From Pseudomonas sp. 7SR1 (GTDB lineage: Bacteria > Pseudomonadota > Gammaproteobacteria > Pseudomonadales > Pseudomonadaceae), in the NCBI RefSeq assembly GCF_900156465.1, contig NZ_LT707064.1, positions 310,001 through 374,000 on the forward strand: a stretch of 64,000 nt of DNA, given 5' to 3'. Shown piece after piece: positions 18,278-28,053 of the stretch. Position 1 is the stretch's first letter. Every line of letters begins with the position of its first letter. The notes under the pieces were generated by a model, which worked only from the letters and a program-made list of their open reading frames with translations, was not told the origin of the DNA and did not search any database. The position numbers and the translations under genes were made by a program.

Positions 18278-19899
18278 CAGACTTTGAAACGCGAGACGCC
18301 GCTGCGCAGCCCCACGGCCACCTGGCTCAGTTCGTCGATGGCGGAACTGGCCTGGCGCAGGGACTCCACGGTCTGGCTGCTGGCATCGCCCAGTTGCACC
18401 AGGGCGTGGTTGATCTGCTCGGCGCCGGTGGCCTGGGCCTGCATGCCTTCGTTGACCATCAACACCCGCGGCGCCAGCGCCTGGACCTGATGGATGATCT
18501 GCGACAGTTGCTCGCCGACCTGCTGCACCTCGGCCATGCCCCGGCGTACTTCCTCGGAAAACTTGTCCATGCCCATCACGCCCGCCGACACGGCGGACTG
18601 GATTTCGCGCACCATCTGCTCGATGTCGTAGGTGGCCACGGCCGTCTGGTCGGCCAGGCGCCGCACTTCCGTGGCGACCACGGCGAAACCACGACCGTAT
18701 TCACCGGCCTTCTCGGCTTCGATGGCGGCATTGAGGGACAGCAGGTTGGTCTGGTCGGCAACCTTGACGATGGTGGTCACCACCTGGTTGATGTTGCCGG
18801 CCTTCTCGTTGAGGATCGCCAGCTTGGCGTTCACCAGGTCGGCGGCCCCCATGACCGAATGCATGGTTTCCTCCATCCGCGCCAGGCCCTGCTGGCCGGA
18901 GCCGGCGGCCACCGAGGCCTGGTCGGCGGCGGTGGACACTTCGGTCATGGTGCGCACCAGGTCCCGGGACGTGGCGGCGATTTCCCGGGAGGTGGCGCCG
19001 ATCTCGGTGGTGGTGGCGGCGGTCTCGGTGGCGGTGGCCTGTTGTTGCCGCGAAGTGGCGGCGATCTCGGTCACCGAGGTGGTGACCTGCACGGACGAGC
19101 GCTGGGCCTGGGACACCAGTGCCGTCAGCTCGGCCATCATGTCGTTGAAGCCGGTTTCCACGGCACCGAATTCATCCTTGCGCGCCAGGTTCAGGCGCCC
19201 GCTCAGGTCGCCGCTGCGCATGACGTCGAGGATCTCCACGATGCGGTTCATCGGCGCCATGATCGCGCGCATCAGCAACAGGCCGCAGAGCAAGGCAATG
19301 ACCAGCGCGACGAGCAACGACAGCCCCATGGCGATCTTGGCTGCCATGACCGCTGTGCCGATGGTATCGGCCGCCTGCTCCGCCAACTCGCGGTTGCGCT
19401 CGATGATCTGGTTCAGATGTCCGCGTCCGTCGAGCCAGGCCGCTGTCAAATCCTTGTTCACGACCTGCCGCGCGCCTTCATAATCCTTGCGCTGATACAG
19501 GTCCAGGGCCTTGGCCAGGGCCTGGTTGAAAGTCTGGTGATTGACCTCGAATTCATCGAAAGAGACCTGGTCGGCGGGATCTTCGATCAACTTCTGGTAA
19601 TTCTGTATTTCCTCGCGCAAGTGCTGCTCGAAGCCCTGGTATTGCGCCCGGTCTTCGGCGGTGATTTCGCGATTGCCGGAAAGACCGACGATTTGCTGGG
19701 TCTTGACGTAGCTGTCGACCCAACCGCCACGAATCATGGAGCTGTAGTACACCCCCGGCAGCGCATCGGCCCGGACTTTTTCTTCACTGTCCTGGATCTT
19801 CAACAACCGTGAATACGAGACAACCACCATCAGCAGCATGATGGCGATGATCACCGCGAAACTCGCCAGGATGCGTTGGCGCAATGTCCAGTTCTTCAC
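18277..19899 (-). CDS. wspA: Wsp methyl-accepting receptor WspA
   Basis: Inner-membrane receptor that senses surface contact or envelope stress and drives WspE. A GTG start at 19899 is chosen: it gives MKNWTLRQRIL, matching known WspA N-termini, with GAGG 6-7 nt upstream, whereas the upstream ATG extension looks non-coding. TM1 is at about residues 11-31, followed by a periplasmic four-helix-type domain, TM2 at about 190-212, a HAMP domain, and the signalling tip (LNAAIEAEKAGEYGRGFAVV). Length 540 aa, as in relatives. First gene of the operon. Confidence 0.96.
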   Translation of the reverse strand: MKNWTLRQRILASFAVIIAIMLLMVVVSYSRLLKIQDSEEKVRADALPGVYYSSMIRGGWVDSYVKTQQIVGLSGNREITAEDRAQYQGFEQHLREEIQNYQKLIEDPADQVSFDEFEVNHQTFNQALAKALDLYQRKDYEGARQVVNKDLTAAWLDGRGHLNQIIERNRELAEQAADTIGTAVMAAKIAMGLSLLVALVIALLCGLLLMRAIMAPMNRIVEILDVMRSGDLSGRLNLARKDEFGAVETGFNDMMAELTALVSQAQRSSVQVTTSVTEIAATSRQQQATATETAATTTEIGATSREIAATSRDLVRTMTEVSTAADQASVAAGSGQQGLARMEETMHSVMGAADLVNAKLAILNEKAGNINQVVTTIVKVADQTNLLSLNAAIEAEKAGEYGRGFAVVATEVRRLADQTAVATYDIEQMVREIQSAVSAGVMGMDKFSEEVRRGMAEVQQVGEQLSQIIHQVQALAPRVLMVNEGMQAQATGAEQINHALVQLGDASSQTVESLRQASSAIDELSQVAVGLRSGVSRFKV

Positions 19900-20010
19900 A
19901 GTAAAACCTCGGGCATTTGAAAATGCTGGGGAGTATAGCCGAGGGCGGCGTAGCGTCTGCATGAAGGCTTGGGAGGATTTTGATCAAGTCAGGATAGCGA
20001 TGGAGTGCGT

Positions 20011-20104
20011 TCCTGTGAGAGCGAGCTTGCTCGCGATAACGATGTACCCGTCAAAACGCTGCGACTGACCAAACGCCATCGCGAGCAAGCTCGCTCCCAC
20101 AGGA
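20011..20104. repeat. REP pair, first of two upstream of wspA
   Basis: Inverted GAGCGAGCTTGCTCGCGA units with a short spacer. With the next pair it fills most of the 357-nt gap between wspA and the DUF533 gene; the rest, next to wspA, should hold the wsp promoter, but no convincing -35/-10 could be assigned by eye. Confidence 0.88.
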
Positions 20105-20145
20105 AATAGCGCTGGCACACAAGACTGCCAAACATTCCAAAACCA

Positions 20146-20238
20146 CTGTGGGAGCGAGCCCGCTCGCGATAGCGGTGTACCGGTCAAAAGCGCTGTGACT
20201 GACCGGGCGCCATCGCGAGCAGGCTCGCTCCCACAGGG
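20146..20238. repeat. REP pair, second of two upstream of wspA
   Basis: A second inverted pair, with a CC variant in the loop (GAGCGAGCCCGCTCGCGA / GCGAGCAGGCTCGC). It begins about 40 nt after the first pair, forming a BIME-like cluster at the 3' end of the DUF533 gene. Confidence 0.88.
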
Positions 20239-20256
20239 AATTGTGTTGGGGCTGTT

Positions 20257-20970
20257 CTAGGCACTCGCCTGGCGCACCTGCTTTTCCAGTTCTGCCTTCA
20301 ACCCCGGCTCCAGCTTGAGTTGGCGCGCCAGTTCATCGAGGTAGGACTTCTCCATGAAGTTTTCCTCGTCCACCAGCATCACGCTGGCGATGTACATCTC
20401 CGCGGCGATTTCCGGCGTGCTGGCGGCACGGGCGACGTCGGCCGGATCCAGGGGTTTGTTGAGCTCGGCATGCAGCCAGTGCTGCAGTTCCTGGTCGCTG
20501 TCGAGCTTGGTGAATTCGCCCTCGATCAACTGCCGCTCACGCTCGTCCACGTGACCATCGGCCTTGGCCGCCGCCACCAGCGCCCTGAGGATCGCCTGGC
20601 TATGCTGCTCGACCTGCGCCGCAGGAACGCGGTCCAGGGTCTGCGGTTCGGTTTTCGGGGCGCTGCCCTGCTGGGCCTGCCAGTTGCCATAAGCCTTGTA
20701 GGCGATCACGCCCAGGGCGGCCAGGCCACCATAGGCCAGGGCCTTGCCGCCGAAATTGCGGGCTTTCTTGTTGCCCAGCAACAAGCCCATGGCCCCGGCG
20801 GCCAGCGCCCCGCCGCCTGCGCCGGACAGCAGGCCGCCGAGGTTGCCACCGGCACCGCCGAGCAGCCCGCCCAAGCCACCGGACGATTTGCCCTGGGAAG
20901 CGCCCGCCTTGTTCTGCAACATTTCCTGACCGGACTTGAGTAGCTGGTCGAGCAATCCGCGAGTGTTCAT
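20257..20970 (-). CDS. DUF533 / TerB-like protein (YebE family)
   Basis: A 237-aa inner-membrane-associated protein. The N-terminal third is Gly-rich (GGLGGLLGGAGGNLGGLLSG) and contains hydrophobic segments (about 55-95, ALAAGAMGLLLG and LAYGGLAALGVIAYKAY). The C-terminal half is a TerB-like helical domain (about 125-230) with the acidic motif AAAKADGHVDERERQLIEG. E. coli YebE is envelope-stress linked; function here is unknown. It stands alone on its strand, divergent from the LysR gene. Confidence 0.87.
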   Translation of the reverse strand: MNTRGLLDQLLKSGQEMLQNKAGASQGKSSGGLGGLLGGAGGNLGGLLSGAGGGALAAGAMGLLLGNKKARNFGGKALAYGGLAALGVIAYKAYGNWQAQQGSAPKTEPQTLDRVPAAQVEQHSQAILRALVAAAKADGHVDERERQLIEGEFTKLDSDQELQHWLHAELNKPLDPADVARAASTPEIAAEMYIASVMLVDEENFMEKSYLDELARQLKLEPGLKAELEKQVRQASA

Positions 20971-21146
20971 TTGCTGCCTCCACGCATTCGGGGTAACCGG
21001 ATCATTAAGGCCATCAGCCTAGATCGAAAGTGCCCCGCTGCCCCTGGCGAGATTGCTTCGAGATGTTGCCCCTCCCCTCGCTACCCATTGAAAAAACCGA
21101 TATACACTGCGGCAGATCGATAAAACCGCCGACCGGATGCTTTCCC

Positions 21147-22061
21147 ATGATGACGTTGCGCCAGATTCGCCATTTCATCGCCGTGGCCGAGACCGGCTCG
21201 ATTTCCGCCGCCGCACAGACGGCCTTCATTTCCCAGTCCACCCTGACCCTGGCCATCCAGCAACTGGAGCAGGAAATCGGCGTCAGCCTGTTCAATCGTC
21301 ACGCCAAGGGCATGACCCTGACGCACCAGGGGCATCAATTCCTGCGCCAGGCCCATCTGATCCTGGCCACCGTCGACAATGCCAAGCGCAGCCTGCAACA
21401 CAGCACCGACCAGGTGGCCGGCCAGGTCACCATCGGTGTCACCAGCCTGGTGGCCGGCTACTACCTGGCGGACCTGCTGACTCGCTTCCAGCGCGCCTAC
21501 CCCAACGTGGACATCCGGGTGATGGAGGACGAACGGCCGTATATCGAGCACCTGCTGGTCAGCGGCGAAATCGATGTCGGGGTGCTGATCCTGTCCAACC
21601 TGGAAGACCGTCACGCCTTGCAGACCGAGGTGCTGACCCATTCCCCCCACCGCTTGTGGCTGCCGGCGCAGCACCCGCTGCTGGAGCGCGACAGCATCAA
21701 CCTGGCCGATGTCACCCGTGAGCCACTGATCCAGCTGAATGTCGACGAAATGGACCGCAACGCCCAGCGCCTGTGGCGCGGTGCCGGCTTGCAACCGAAG
21801 ATCACCCTGCGCACCGCTTCCACCGAAGCGGTGCGCAGCCTGGTGGCGGCGGGGCTTGGTGTGTCGATCCAGCCGGACATGACCTACCGCCCCTGGTCGC
21901 TGGAAGGCGACATCATCGAGGCGCGACCGATTGCCGACCTCAGCCAGACCCTCGACGTCGGCCTGGCCTGGCGCCGGGGCACGGCGCGGCCGGCGTCGGT
22001 CGATCCGTTCCTGGCCGTCGCCCGGGAACAGCCTCATGGCGGGCGCAAACCATCTATTTAA
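21147..22061 (+). CDS. LysR-type transcriptional regulator
   Basis: A 304-aa regulator. The winged helix-turn-helix is at residues 1-60 (MMTLRQIRHFIAVAETGSIS, TAFISQSTLTLAIQQLEQEIG), followed by a substrate-binding-like effector domain (about 90-295). The start MMTLRQIRHF at 21147 is the standard LysR N-terminus; an upstream open extension has no family character. It is on the same strand as, and about 200 nt before, the aldehyde dehydrogenase/ydcSTUV block, and is its probable regulator. In E. coli the equivalent genes are next to a MocR-type regulator instead. Confidence 0.9.
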   Translation: MMTLRQIRHFIAVAETGSISAAAQTAFISQSTLTLAIQQLEQEIGVSLFNRHAKGMTLTHQGHQFLRQAHLILATVDNAKRSLQHSTDQVAGQVTIGVTSLVAGYYLADLLTRFQRAYPNVDIRVMEDERPYIEHLLVSGEIDVGVLILSNLEDRHALQTEVLTHSPHRLWLPAQHPLLERDSINLADVTREPLIQLNVDEMDRNAQRLWRGAGLQPKITLRTASTEAVRSLVAAGLGVSIQPDMTYRPWSLEGDIIEARPIADLSQTLDVGLAWRRGTARPASVDPFLAVAREQPHGGRKPSI

Positions 22062-22137
22062 TCGAATGCAGCCTTGAGTATTTCGAATTTGTCGGCCTTG
22101 AGGCTGAGCACTAGTCTTGCTGCATCACCGCGACCCT

Positions 22138-22232
22138 GGTGGGAGCGAGCTTGCTCGCGATGGCGAAGTGTCAGCAACGCATTTGTCGTCGGATAGATAG
22201 ACCGTCATCGCGAGCAAGCTCGCTCCCACAGG
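22138..22232. repeat. REP pair just upstream of the first aldehyde dehydrogenase
   Basis: Consensus GGTGGGAGCGAGCTTGCTC and its complement, ending 34 nt before the dehydrogenase start codon. The same spacing occurs at the second dehydrogenase. Confidence 0.9.
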
Positions 22233-22266
22233 TTCTGTGTTTCAACCGAAAGAAGAGAAATCGGAC

Positions 22267-23724
22267 ATGGCTGGCACGCAAACCCCGTTGTGCACCGCGT
22301 TGCTGATCGACGCAGAGCTCGTTGCCGGTGAAGGCCCTGTCGAGCCGATCCTCAACCCGGCCACCGGTGAGGTGCTGGCCCACATCGCCGAAGCCAGCAG
22401 CGAGCAGGTGGAAGCCGCGATCCTGGCCGCCCATCGCGCCTTCGACGGGTGGTCGCGCACCACGCCGCAACAACGCTCCAACCTGCTGCTGGACATCGCT
22501 GGCGCCATCGAAAGGAACGCCGATCAACTGGCTCGCCTCGAATCCCTGAACTGCGGCAAACCGCTGCACCTGGCGCGCCAGGATGACCTGAGCGCCACGG
22601 TGGACGTGTTCCGCTTCTTCGCCGGCGCCGTGCGCTGCCAGACCGGCCAGCTCAGCGGCGAATACCTGCCTGGCTACACCAGCATGGTGCGCCGCGACCC
22701 GATTGGGGTGGTGGCATCCATCGCCCCGTGGAATTACCCGATCATGATGGCCGCGTGGAAAATCGCCCCCGCCCTGGCCGCCGGCAATACCCTGGTGTTC
22801 AAACCGTCGGAGCACACGCCGCTGTCGATCCTGGCCCTGGCACCGGTATTGGCCCGGATCCTGCCGCCAGGCGTGATCAACATCATCTGCGGAGGCGGCG
22901 AAGGGGTGGGCAGCCACCTGGTCAGTCACCCCAAGGTGCGCATGGTTTCCCTGACCGGCGATATCGTCACCGGGCAGAAGATCCTCCAGGCAGCGGCAAA
23001 GACGCTCAAGCGTACGCACCTGGAATTGGGCGGCAAGGCGCCAGTGATCGTATGCGATGACGCCGACCTGCAGGCCGTGGTCGAAGGCGTGCGCACCTAC
23101 GGTTATTACAACGCCGGACAGGATTGCACCGCAGCCTGCCGGATCTACGCCCAGGACGGCATTCACGACCGCCTGGTGGCCGAGCTCGGCGCGGCGGTCA
23201 GCAGCCTGCGCTTTGCCGGCAGGCGCGATGCCGACAATGAAATCGGCCCGCTGATCAGCACCCGCCAGCGCGACCGTGTCGCCAGTTTCGTCGAGCGCGC
23301 CCTCGGCCAGCCCCACATCGAACGCATCACCGGCGCGGCGGTGCATTCCGGCGCGGGTTTCTTCTATCAGCCCACCCTGCTGGCCGGTTGCAAGCAAAGC
23401 GACGAGATCGTCCAGCGTGAGGTGTTCGGCCCGGTCGTCACCGTGACCCGCTTCGACGAGCTCAGCCAGGCGGTGGATTGGGCCAACGACTCCGAATACG
23501 GCCTGGCCTCCTCGGTATGGACACAGAACCTGGACAAGGCGATGCAGGTGGCGGCACGGCTGCAATACGGCTGCACCTGGATCAACAGCCACTTCATGCT
23601 GGTCAGCGAAATGCCCCATGGCGGCCTGAAACGTTCGGGTTATGGGAAAGACCTGTCCAGCGACTCGCTCCAGGACTACAGCGTGGTGCGCCACATCATG
23701 GCCCGCCACGGCCAGCATCTGTAG
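22267..23724 (+). CDS. patD: Gamma-aminobutyraldehyde dehydrogenase paralogue 1
   Basis: NAD-dependent aldehyde dehydrogenase (485 aa), most like the PatD/YdcW type that oxidises 4-aminobutyraldehyde to GABA in putrescine breakdown. Motifs: Rossmann segment [20 protein letters not shown], general-base Glu in [10 protein letters not shown] and nucleophile Cys in [13 protein letters not shown]. The ATG at 22267 was chosen because the family N-terminus begins shortly after it; AAGAAGAG lies upstream. It lies 90 nt before ydcS on the same strand. Substrate is inferred from family and from linkage to a polyamine transporter. Confidence 0.85.
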   Translation: MAGTQTPLCTALLIDAELVAGEGPVEPILNPATGEVLAHIAEASSEQVEAAILAAHRAFDGWSRTTPQQRSNLLLDIAGAIERNADQLARLESLNCGKPLHLARQDDLSATVDVFRFFAGAVRCQTGQLSGEYLPGYTSMVRRDPIGVVASIAPWNYPIMMAAWKIAPALAAGNTLVFKPSEHTPLSILALAPVLARILPPGVINIICGGGEGVGSHLVSHPKVRMVSLTGDIVTGQKILQAAAKTLKRTHLELGGKAPVIVCDDADLQAVVEGVRTYGYYNAGQDCTAACRIYAQDGIHDRLVAELGAAVSSLRFAGRRDADNEIGPLISTRQRDRVASFVERALGQPHIERITGAAVHSGAGFFYQPTLLAGCKQSDEIVQREVFGPVVTVTRFDELSQAVDWANDSEYGLASSVWTQNLDKAMQVAARLQYGCTWINSHFMLVSEMPHGGLKRSGYGKDLSSDSLQDYSVVRHIMARHGQHL

Positions 23725-23814
23725 ATAACAGCACTACTCTAATAACAGGCCTTCAATGGCGCTTCACCCTGTTGAAACACTGCCCCGACCATAATTAAAG
23801 CAAGAGGGATTTCC

Positions 23815-24966
23815 ATGTACGCGCACAAGACCGCATTGCTCAGCGCAATCACCACGGCGCTGCTGACCAGCGTCAGCCTGCAGGCCGCCGAACCAGCCAA
23901 GGCTGTTGGCGCAGGGGAAGGCCAACTGGATATCGTCGCCTGGCCGGGCTACATCGAACGCGGTGAAACCGACAAGGCCTACGATTGGGTGACCGGATTC
24001 GAGAAAGAAACCGGCTGCAAGGTCAATGTGAAAACCGCCGCGACCTCCGACGAAATGGTCAGTCTGATGACCAAGGGCGGCTACGACCTGGTCACCGCCT
24101 CCGGCGATGCCTCGCTGCGGCTGATTGCCGGCAAGCGCGTGCAGCCGATCAATACCGCCCTGATTCCCAACTGGAAGAACCTCGATCCACGTCTCAAGGA
24201 TGCGCCGTGGTACGTGGTCAACCAGCAGACCTACGGCACCCCGTACCAGTGGGGGCCGAACGTGCTGATGTACAACACCGACGTGTTCAAGCAACCGCCC
24301 ACCAGCTGGAGCGTGCTGTTCAGCGCCCAGGACCTGCCGGACGGCAAGCCGAACAAAGGTCGCGTACAAGCCTATGATGGCCCGATCTATATCGCCGACG
24401 CGGCGCTGTACCTCAAGACCGCCAAGCCCGAGCTGGGCATCAAGGACCCGTACCAACTCGATGAAGCGCAATACAAGGCCGTGCTGGAATTGCTGCGGGC
24501 CCAGCAACCGTTGATCCACCGCTACTGGCACGACACCACCGTGCAGATGAGCGACTTCAAGAACGAAGGTGTGGTGGCGTCCGGCGCCTGGCCGTATCAG
24601 GTCGACGGCCTGATGAACGAGAAACAACCGATCGCCTCGACCATTCCAAAAGAAGGCGCCACCGGCTGGGCCGATACCACGATGCTCCACGCCGACGCCA
24701 AGCACCCCAACTGTGCGTACAAGTGGATGGACTGGTCGCTGCAACCGAAAGTCCAGGGTGACGTGGCGGCCTGGTTCGGTTCCCTGCCAGCGGTGCCGGC
24801 AGCGTGCACGGGCAGTGAACTGCTGGGGGCCGAAGGCTGCAAGACCAACGGCTTCGACCAGTTCGACAAGATCGCCTTCTGGAAAACTCCACAGGCCGAG
24901 GGCGGCAAGTACGTGCCCTACAGCCGCTGGACCCAGGACTACATTGCGATCATGGGTGGGCGCTAA
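23815..24966 (+). CDS. ydcS: Polyamine-type ABC transporter substrate-binding protein (YdcS-like)
   Basis: Periplasmic binding protein (383 aa). A Sec signal peptide ends near SLQAAEPAKA (about residue 26). The mature domain is of the spermidine/putrescine-binding type (LDIVAWPGYIERG, GGYDLVTASGDASLRLIAGK, YQWGPNVLMYN). It heads the ydcS-T-U-V cluster, which in E. coli is linked to putrescine uptake and to PatD. GAGGG lies just before the ATG. Substrate inferred, not shown. Confidence 0.88.
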   Translation: MYAHKTALLSAITTALLTSVSLQAAEPAKAVGAGEGQLDIVAWPGYIERGETDKAYDWVTGFEKETGCKVNVKTAATSDEMVSLMTKGGYDLVTASGDASLRLIAGKRVQPINTALIPNWKNLDPRLKDAPWYVVNQQTYGTPYQWGPNVLMYNTDVFKQPPTSWSVLFSAQDLPDGKPNKGRVQAYDGPIYIADAALYLKTAKPELGIKDPYQLDEAQYKAVLELLRAQQPLIHRYWHDTTVQMSDFKNEGVVASGAWPYQVDGLMNEKQPIASTIPKEGATGWADTTMLHADAKHPNCAYKWMDWSLQPKVQGDVAAWFGSLPAVPAACTGSELLGAEGCKTNGFDQFDKIAFWKTPQAEGGKYVPYSRWTQDYIAIMGGR

Positions 24967-25008
24967 GTCCCTCAGTCGGCGAAAAAACCGGAGCTGAGCA
25001 CCGCTCTT

Positions 25009-25037
25009 GTGACGAGGGGTTTTATCCCCTCGCCACA
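25009..25037. repeat. REP-type hairpin between ydcS and ydcT
   Basis: GTGACGAGGGG and CCCCTCGCCAC pair with one mismatch around a 7-nt loop. Placed after the binding-protein gene, such hairpins often stabilise the upstream mRNA, so the binding protein can be made in excess over the ATPase and permeases. Confidence 0.75.
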
Positions 25038-25099
25038 GGTCCGTGCCCGACAATCCAGCCATGACTCAATAGAAGCCCCGCTTTCTGGAGCACCGCACC

Positions 25100-26137
25100 A
25101 TGACACTTGCAGTCCAGTTCACCCAGGTATCCCGTCAGTTCGGTGAAGTGAAGGCCGTTGACCGGGTTTCCATCGACATCCAGGACGGCGAGTTCTTTTC
25201 CATGCTGGGCCCTTCCGGTTCGGGCAAGACCACCTGCCTGCGGCTGATCGCCGGTTTCGAACAGCCCAGCGCCGGCTCGATCCGTATCCATGGCGAGGAA
25301 GCCGCCGGATTGCCGCCCTATCAGCGCGACGTGAACACGGTCTTCCAGGATTACGCCCTGTTTCCCCATATGAATGTGCGCGACAACGTCGCCTATGGCC
25401 TGAAGGTCAAAGGCGTCGCCAAGGCCGAGCGCATCCAGCGCGCCGATGAAGCCCTGCAGATGGTTGCCCTGGGCGGCTATGGCGAGCGCAAGCCGGTGCA
25501 ACTTTCCGGCGGCCAGCGCCAGCGCGTGGCCCTGGCCCGGGCGCTGGTCAACCGTCCACGGGTGTTGCTGCTGGACGAACCCCTGGGCGCCCTCGATCTC
25601 AAGCTGCGCGAACAGATGCAGGGAGAGTTGAAGAAACTGCAACGCCAGTTGGGCATCACTTTCATTTTCGTCACCCACGACCAGACCGAAGCCTTGTCGA
25701 TGTCCGACCGTGTGGCGGTGTTCAACAAGGGGCGCATCGAACAGGTCGATACGCCGCGCAACCTGTACATGAAACCGGCGACCACCTTCGTCGCCGAGTT
25801 CGTCGGCACCTCCAATGTGATCCGTGGCGAACTGGCTCGGCAATTGAGTGGTTATCCACAGGCGTTTTCGATCCGCCCGGAACACGTGCGCTTCGCCGAA
25901 GGCCCGCTCGCCGGCAATGAAATCGAAGTCCAGGGACTGCTTCACGACATCCAGTACCAGGGCAGCGCCACGCGCTACGAGGTGAAACTCGACAACGGCC
26001 AGACCCTGAATCTCAGCCAGGCCAATACCCAATGGACCGACAACGCGGCCCAGCATCAGGCTGGCCAACCGTTGCGCATTCGCTGGGCCCGGGAAGCGAT
26101 GGTCGTGTTGCATGACACCGTCGGCGGCGAGGTGTGA
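25100..26137 (+). CDS. ydcT: ABC transporter ATP-binding protein (YdcT/PotA-like)
   Basis: Energises polyamine-type import. The 345-aa protein has Walker A GPSGSGKTT, Q-loop QDYALFPHMNV, signature LSGGQRQRVALAR, Walker B VLLLDEPLGALD and switch His in VTHDQTEAL, then a C-terminal TOBE domain (about 275-345). It is followed one base later by ydcU. Preceded by GGAG 11 nt before the ATG. Confidence 0.93.
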   Translation: MTLAVQFTQVSRQFGEVKAVDRVSIDIQDGEFFSMLGPSGSGKTTCLRLIAGFEQPSAGSIRIHGEEAAGLPPYQRDVNTVFQDYALFPHMNVRDNVAYGLKVKGVAKAERIQRADEALQMVALGGYGERKPVQLSGGQRQRVALARALVNRPRVLLLDEPLGALDLKLREQMQGELKKLQRQLGITFIFVTHDQTEALSMSDRVAVFNKGRIEQVDTPRNLYMKPATTFVAEFVGTSNVIRGELARQLSGYPQAFSIRPEHVRFAEGPLAGNEIEVQGLLHDIQYQGSATRYEVKLDNGQTLNLSQANTQWTDNAAQHQAGQPLRIRWAREAMVVLHDTVGGEV

Positions 26138-26138
26138 C

Positions 26139-27086
26139 ATGAACACCCAGGCCCTGCCCCAGACGTCCACCTCCGGTTCTGCGTTGCGACGTTTTTCCAA
26201 CCTGCTCTACCGACGCCCCAACCTGTACCTGTCGCTGCTGCTGGTACCGCCGCTGATCTGGTTCGGCGCGATCTACCTGGGCTCGCTGCTGACGTTGTTG
26301 TGGCAGGGTTTCTACACCTTCGACGACTTCACCATGGCGGTCACGCCTGACCTGACCCTGGCGAATTTCATCGCGCTGTTGCAGCCCTCGAACTTCGACA
26401 TCATCCTGCGCACCCTGGGCATGGCCATCGTCGTGTCCATCGCCAGCGCCATCGTCGCGTTCCCGATTGCCTACTACATGGCCCGCTACACCCGCGGCAA
26501 GACCAAGGCGTTTTTCTACATCGCGGTGATGCTGCCGATGTGGGCCAGTTATATCGTCAAGGCCTATGCCTGGACACTGTTGCTGGCCAAGGGCGGCGTG
26601 GCCCAGTGGTTCGTCCAGCACCTGGGCCTGGAGCCGGTGTTGCAGTTCGTACTGGGGATTGCCGGCGTGGGCGGCAGTACCTTGTCCACGTCGCACCTGG
26701 GCCGTTTCCTGGTGTTCGTCTACATCTGGCTGCCGTTCATGATCCTGCCGATCCAGGCCTCCCTGGAGCGCCTGCCGCCGTCATTGCTGCAAGCCTCGGC
26801 GGACCTGGGCGCCAGGCCGCGCCAGACCTTCATGCACGTGGTCCTGCCGTTGTCGATCCCGGGCATCGCCGCCGGCTCGATCTTCACCTTCTCACTGACC
26901 CTGGGGGATTTCATCGTGCCGCAACTGGTGGGCCCGCCGGGCTACTTCGTCGGCAGCATGGTCTACGCCCAGCAAGGCGCCATCGGCAACATGCCCATGG
27001 CCGCGGCGTTCACCCTGGTGCCCATCGTGCTGATTGCCATCTACCTGTCTATCGTCAAACGCCTGGGGGCTTTCGATGCACTCTGA
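26139..27086 (+). CDS. ydcU: ABC transporter permease (YdcU-like)
   Basis: One of two permeases of the transporter; 315 aa with about six membrane helices and the EAA-type loop ([21 protein letters not shown]). The ATG at 26139 is chosen because it starts one base after the ydcT stop and gives MNTQALPQ; a longer start would overlap ydcT. It overlaps ydcV by 11 nt. Confidence 0.92.
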   Translation: MNTQALPQTSTSGSALRRFSNLLYRRPNLYLSLLLVPPLIWFGAIYLGSLLTLLWQGFYTFDDFTMAVTPDLTLANFIALLQPSNFDIILRTLGMAIVVSIASAIVAFPIAYYMARYTRGKTKAFFYIAVMLPMWASYIVKAYAWTLLLAKGGVAQWFVQHLGLEPVLQFVLGIAGVGGSTLSTSHLGRFLVFVYIWLPFMILPIQASLERLPPSLLQASADLGARPRQTFMHVVLPLSIPGIAAGSIFTFSLTLGDFIVPQLVGPPGYFVGSMVYAQQGAIGNMPMAAAFTLVPIVLIAIYLSIVKRLGAFDAL

Positions 27087-27894
27087 CTCTCAAGACCGGG
27101 CCTCCTGGGGCTTGCGGATCGCGGCGTGGGGCGGGCTGGTGTTCCTGCATTTCCCGATCCTGATCATCTTCCTCTACGCCTTCAACACCGAGGATGCAGC
27201 CTTCAGTTTTCCGCCCAAGGGCCTGACCCTGAAGTGGTTCAGCGTGGCGTTCTCGCGCCCTGACGTCCTGGAGGCCATCAAGCTGTCATTGCAGGTGGCG
27301 GCCATTGCCACGCTGATCGCCATGGTACTCGGCACCCTGGCTTCGGCCGCGCTGTATCGCCGTGACTTCTTCGGCAAACAGGGGATCTCGCTGATGCTGA
27401 TCCTGCCGATCGCCCTGCCGGGCATCATCACCGGCATTGCCCTGCTGGCCTCCTTCAAGACCCTGGGAATCGAGCCCGGGATGTTCACGATCGTCGTGGG
27501 CCACGCGACCTTTTGCGTGGTGATCGTCTATAACAACGTCATCGCCCGCCTGCGTCGCACTTCCCACAGCTTGATCGAAGCGTCCATGGACCTGGGCGCC
27601 GACGGCTGGCAGACCTTTCGCTACATCATCCTGCCCAACCTCGGCTCGGCGTTGCTGGCAGGCGGGATGCTGGCGTTCGCGCTGTCGTTCGACGAGATCA
27701 TCGTCACCACCTTTACCGCCGGTCACGAACGCACCTTGCCGCTGTGGCTGCTCAACCAGCTCAGCCGCCCCCGCGACGTGCCGGTGACCAACGTGGTGGC
27801 GATGCTGGTGATGCTGGTGACGATGTTGCCGATACTGGGCGCCTATTACCTGACCCGAGGGGGTGAGAGTGTGGCCGGTAGCGGCGGGAAATAA
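27076..27894 (+). CDS. ydcV: ABC transporter permease (YdcV-like)
   Basis: Second permease (272 aa), about six membrane segments, with the EAA-type loop [21 protein letters not shown] that contacts the ATPase. The start MHSDSQDR at 27076 overlaps the end of ydcU by 11 nt, which indicates coupled translation. Followed by a REP pair and then by the second aldehyde dehydrogenase. Confidence 0.92.
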   Translation: MHSDSQDRASWGLRIAAWGGLVFLHFPILIIFLYAFNTEDAAFSFPPKGLTLKWFSVAFSRPDVLEAIKLSLQVAAIATLIAMVLGTLASAALYRRDFFGKQGISLMLILPIALPGIITGIALLASFKTLGIEPGMFTIVVGHATFCVVIVYNNVIARLRRTSHSLIEASMDLGADGWQTFRYIILPNLGSALLAGGMLAFALSFDEIIVTTFTAGHERTLPLWLLNQLSRPRDVPVTNVVAMLVMLVTMLPILGAYYLTRGGESVAGSGGK

Positions 27895-27929
27895 TCCACA
27901 GTGATCGCTCACTGGGGAACCGCAACCCC

Positions 27930-28019
27930 GTGGGAGCGAGCTTGCTCGCGAAGGCGTCGAGTCAGTCGCTGCAAAGGCTCAATGACCACCGCTATCGCGA
28001 GCAAGCTCGCTCCCGCAGG
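27930..28019. repeat. REP pair just upstream of the second aldehyde dehydrogenase
   Basis: GTGGGAGCGAGCTTGCTCGC and its complement ending in CTCCCGCAGG, 34 nt before the dehydrogenase start codon, mirroring the arrangement at paralogue 1. Confidence 0.9.
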
Positions 28020-28053
28020 GGACTTGGGAAAACATTCAAGAGAGGACTTGGAC

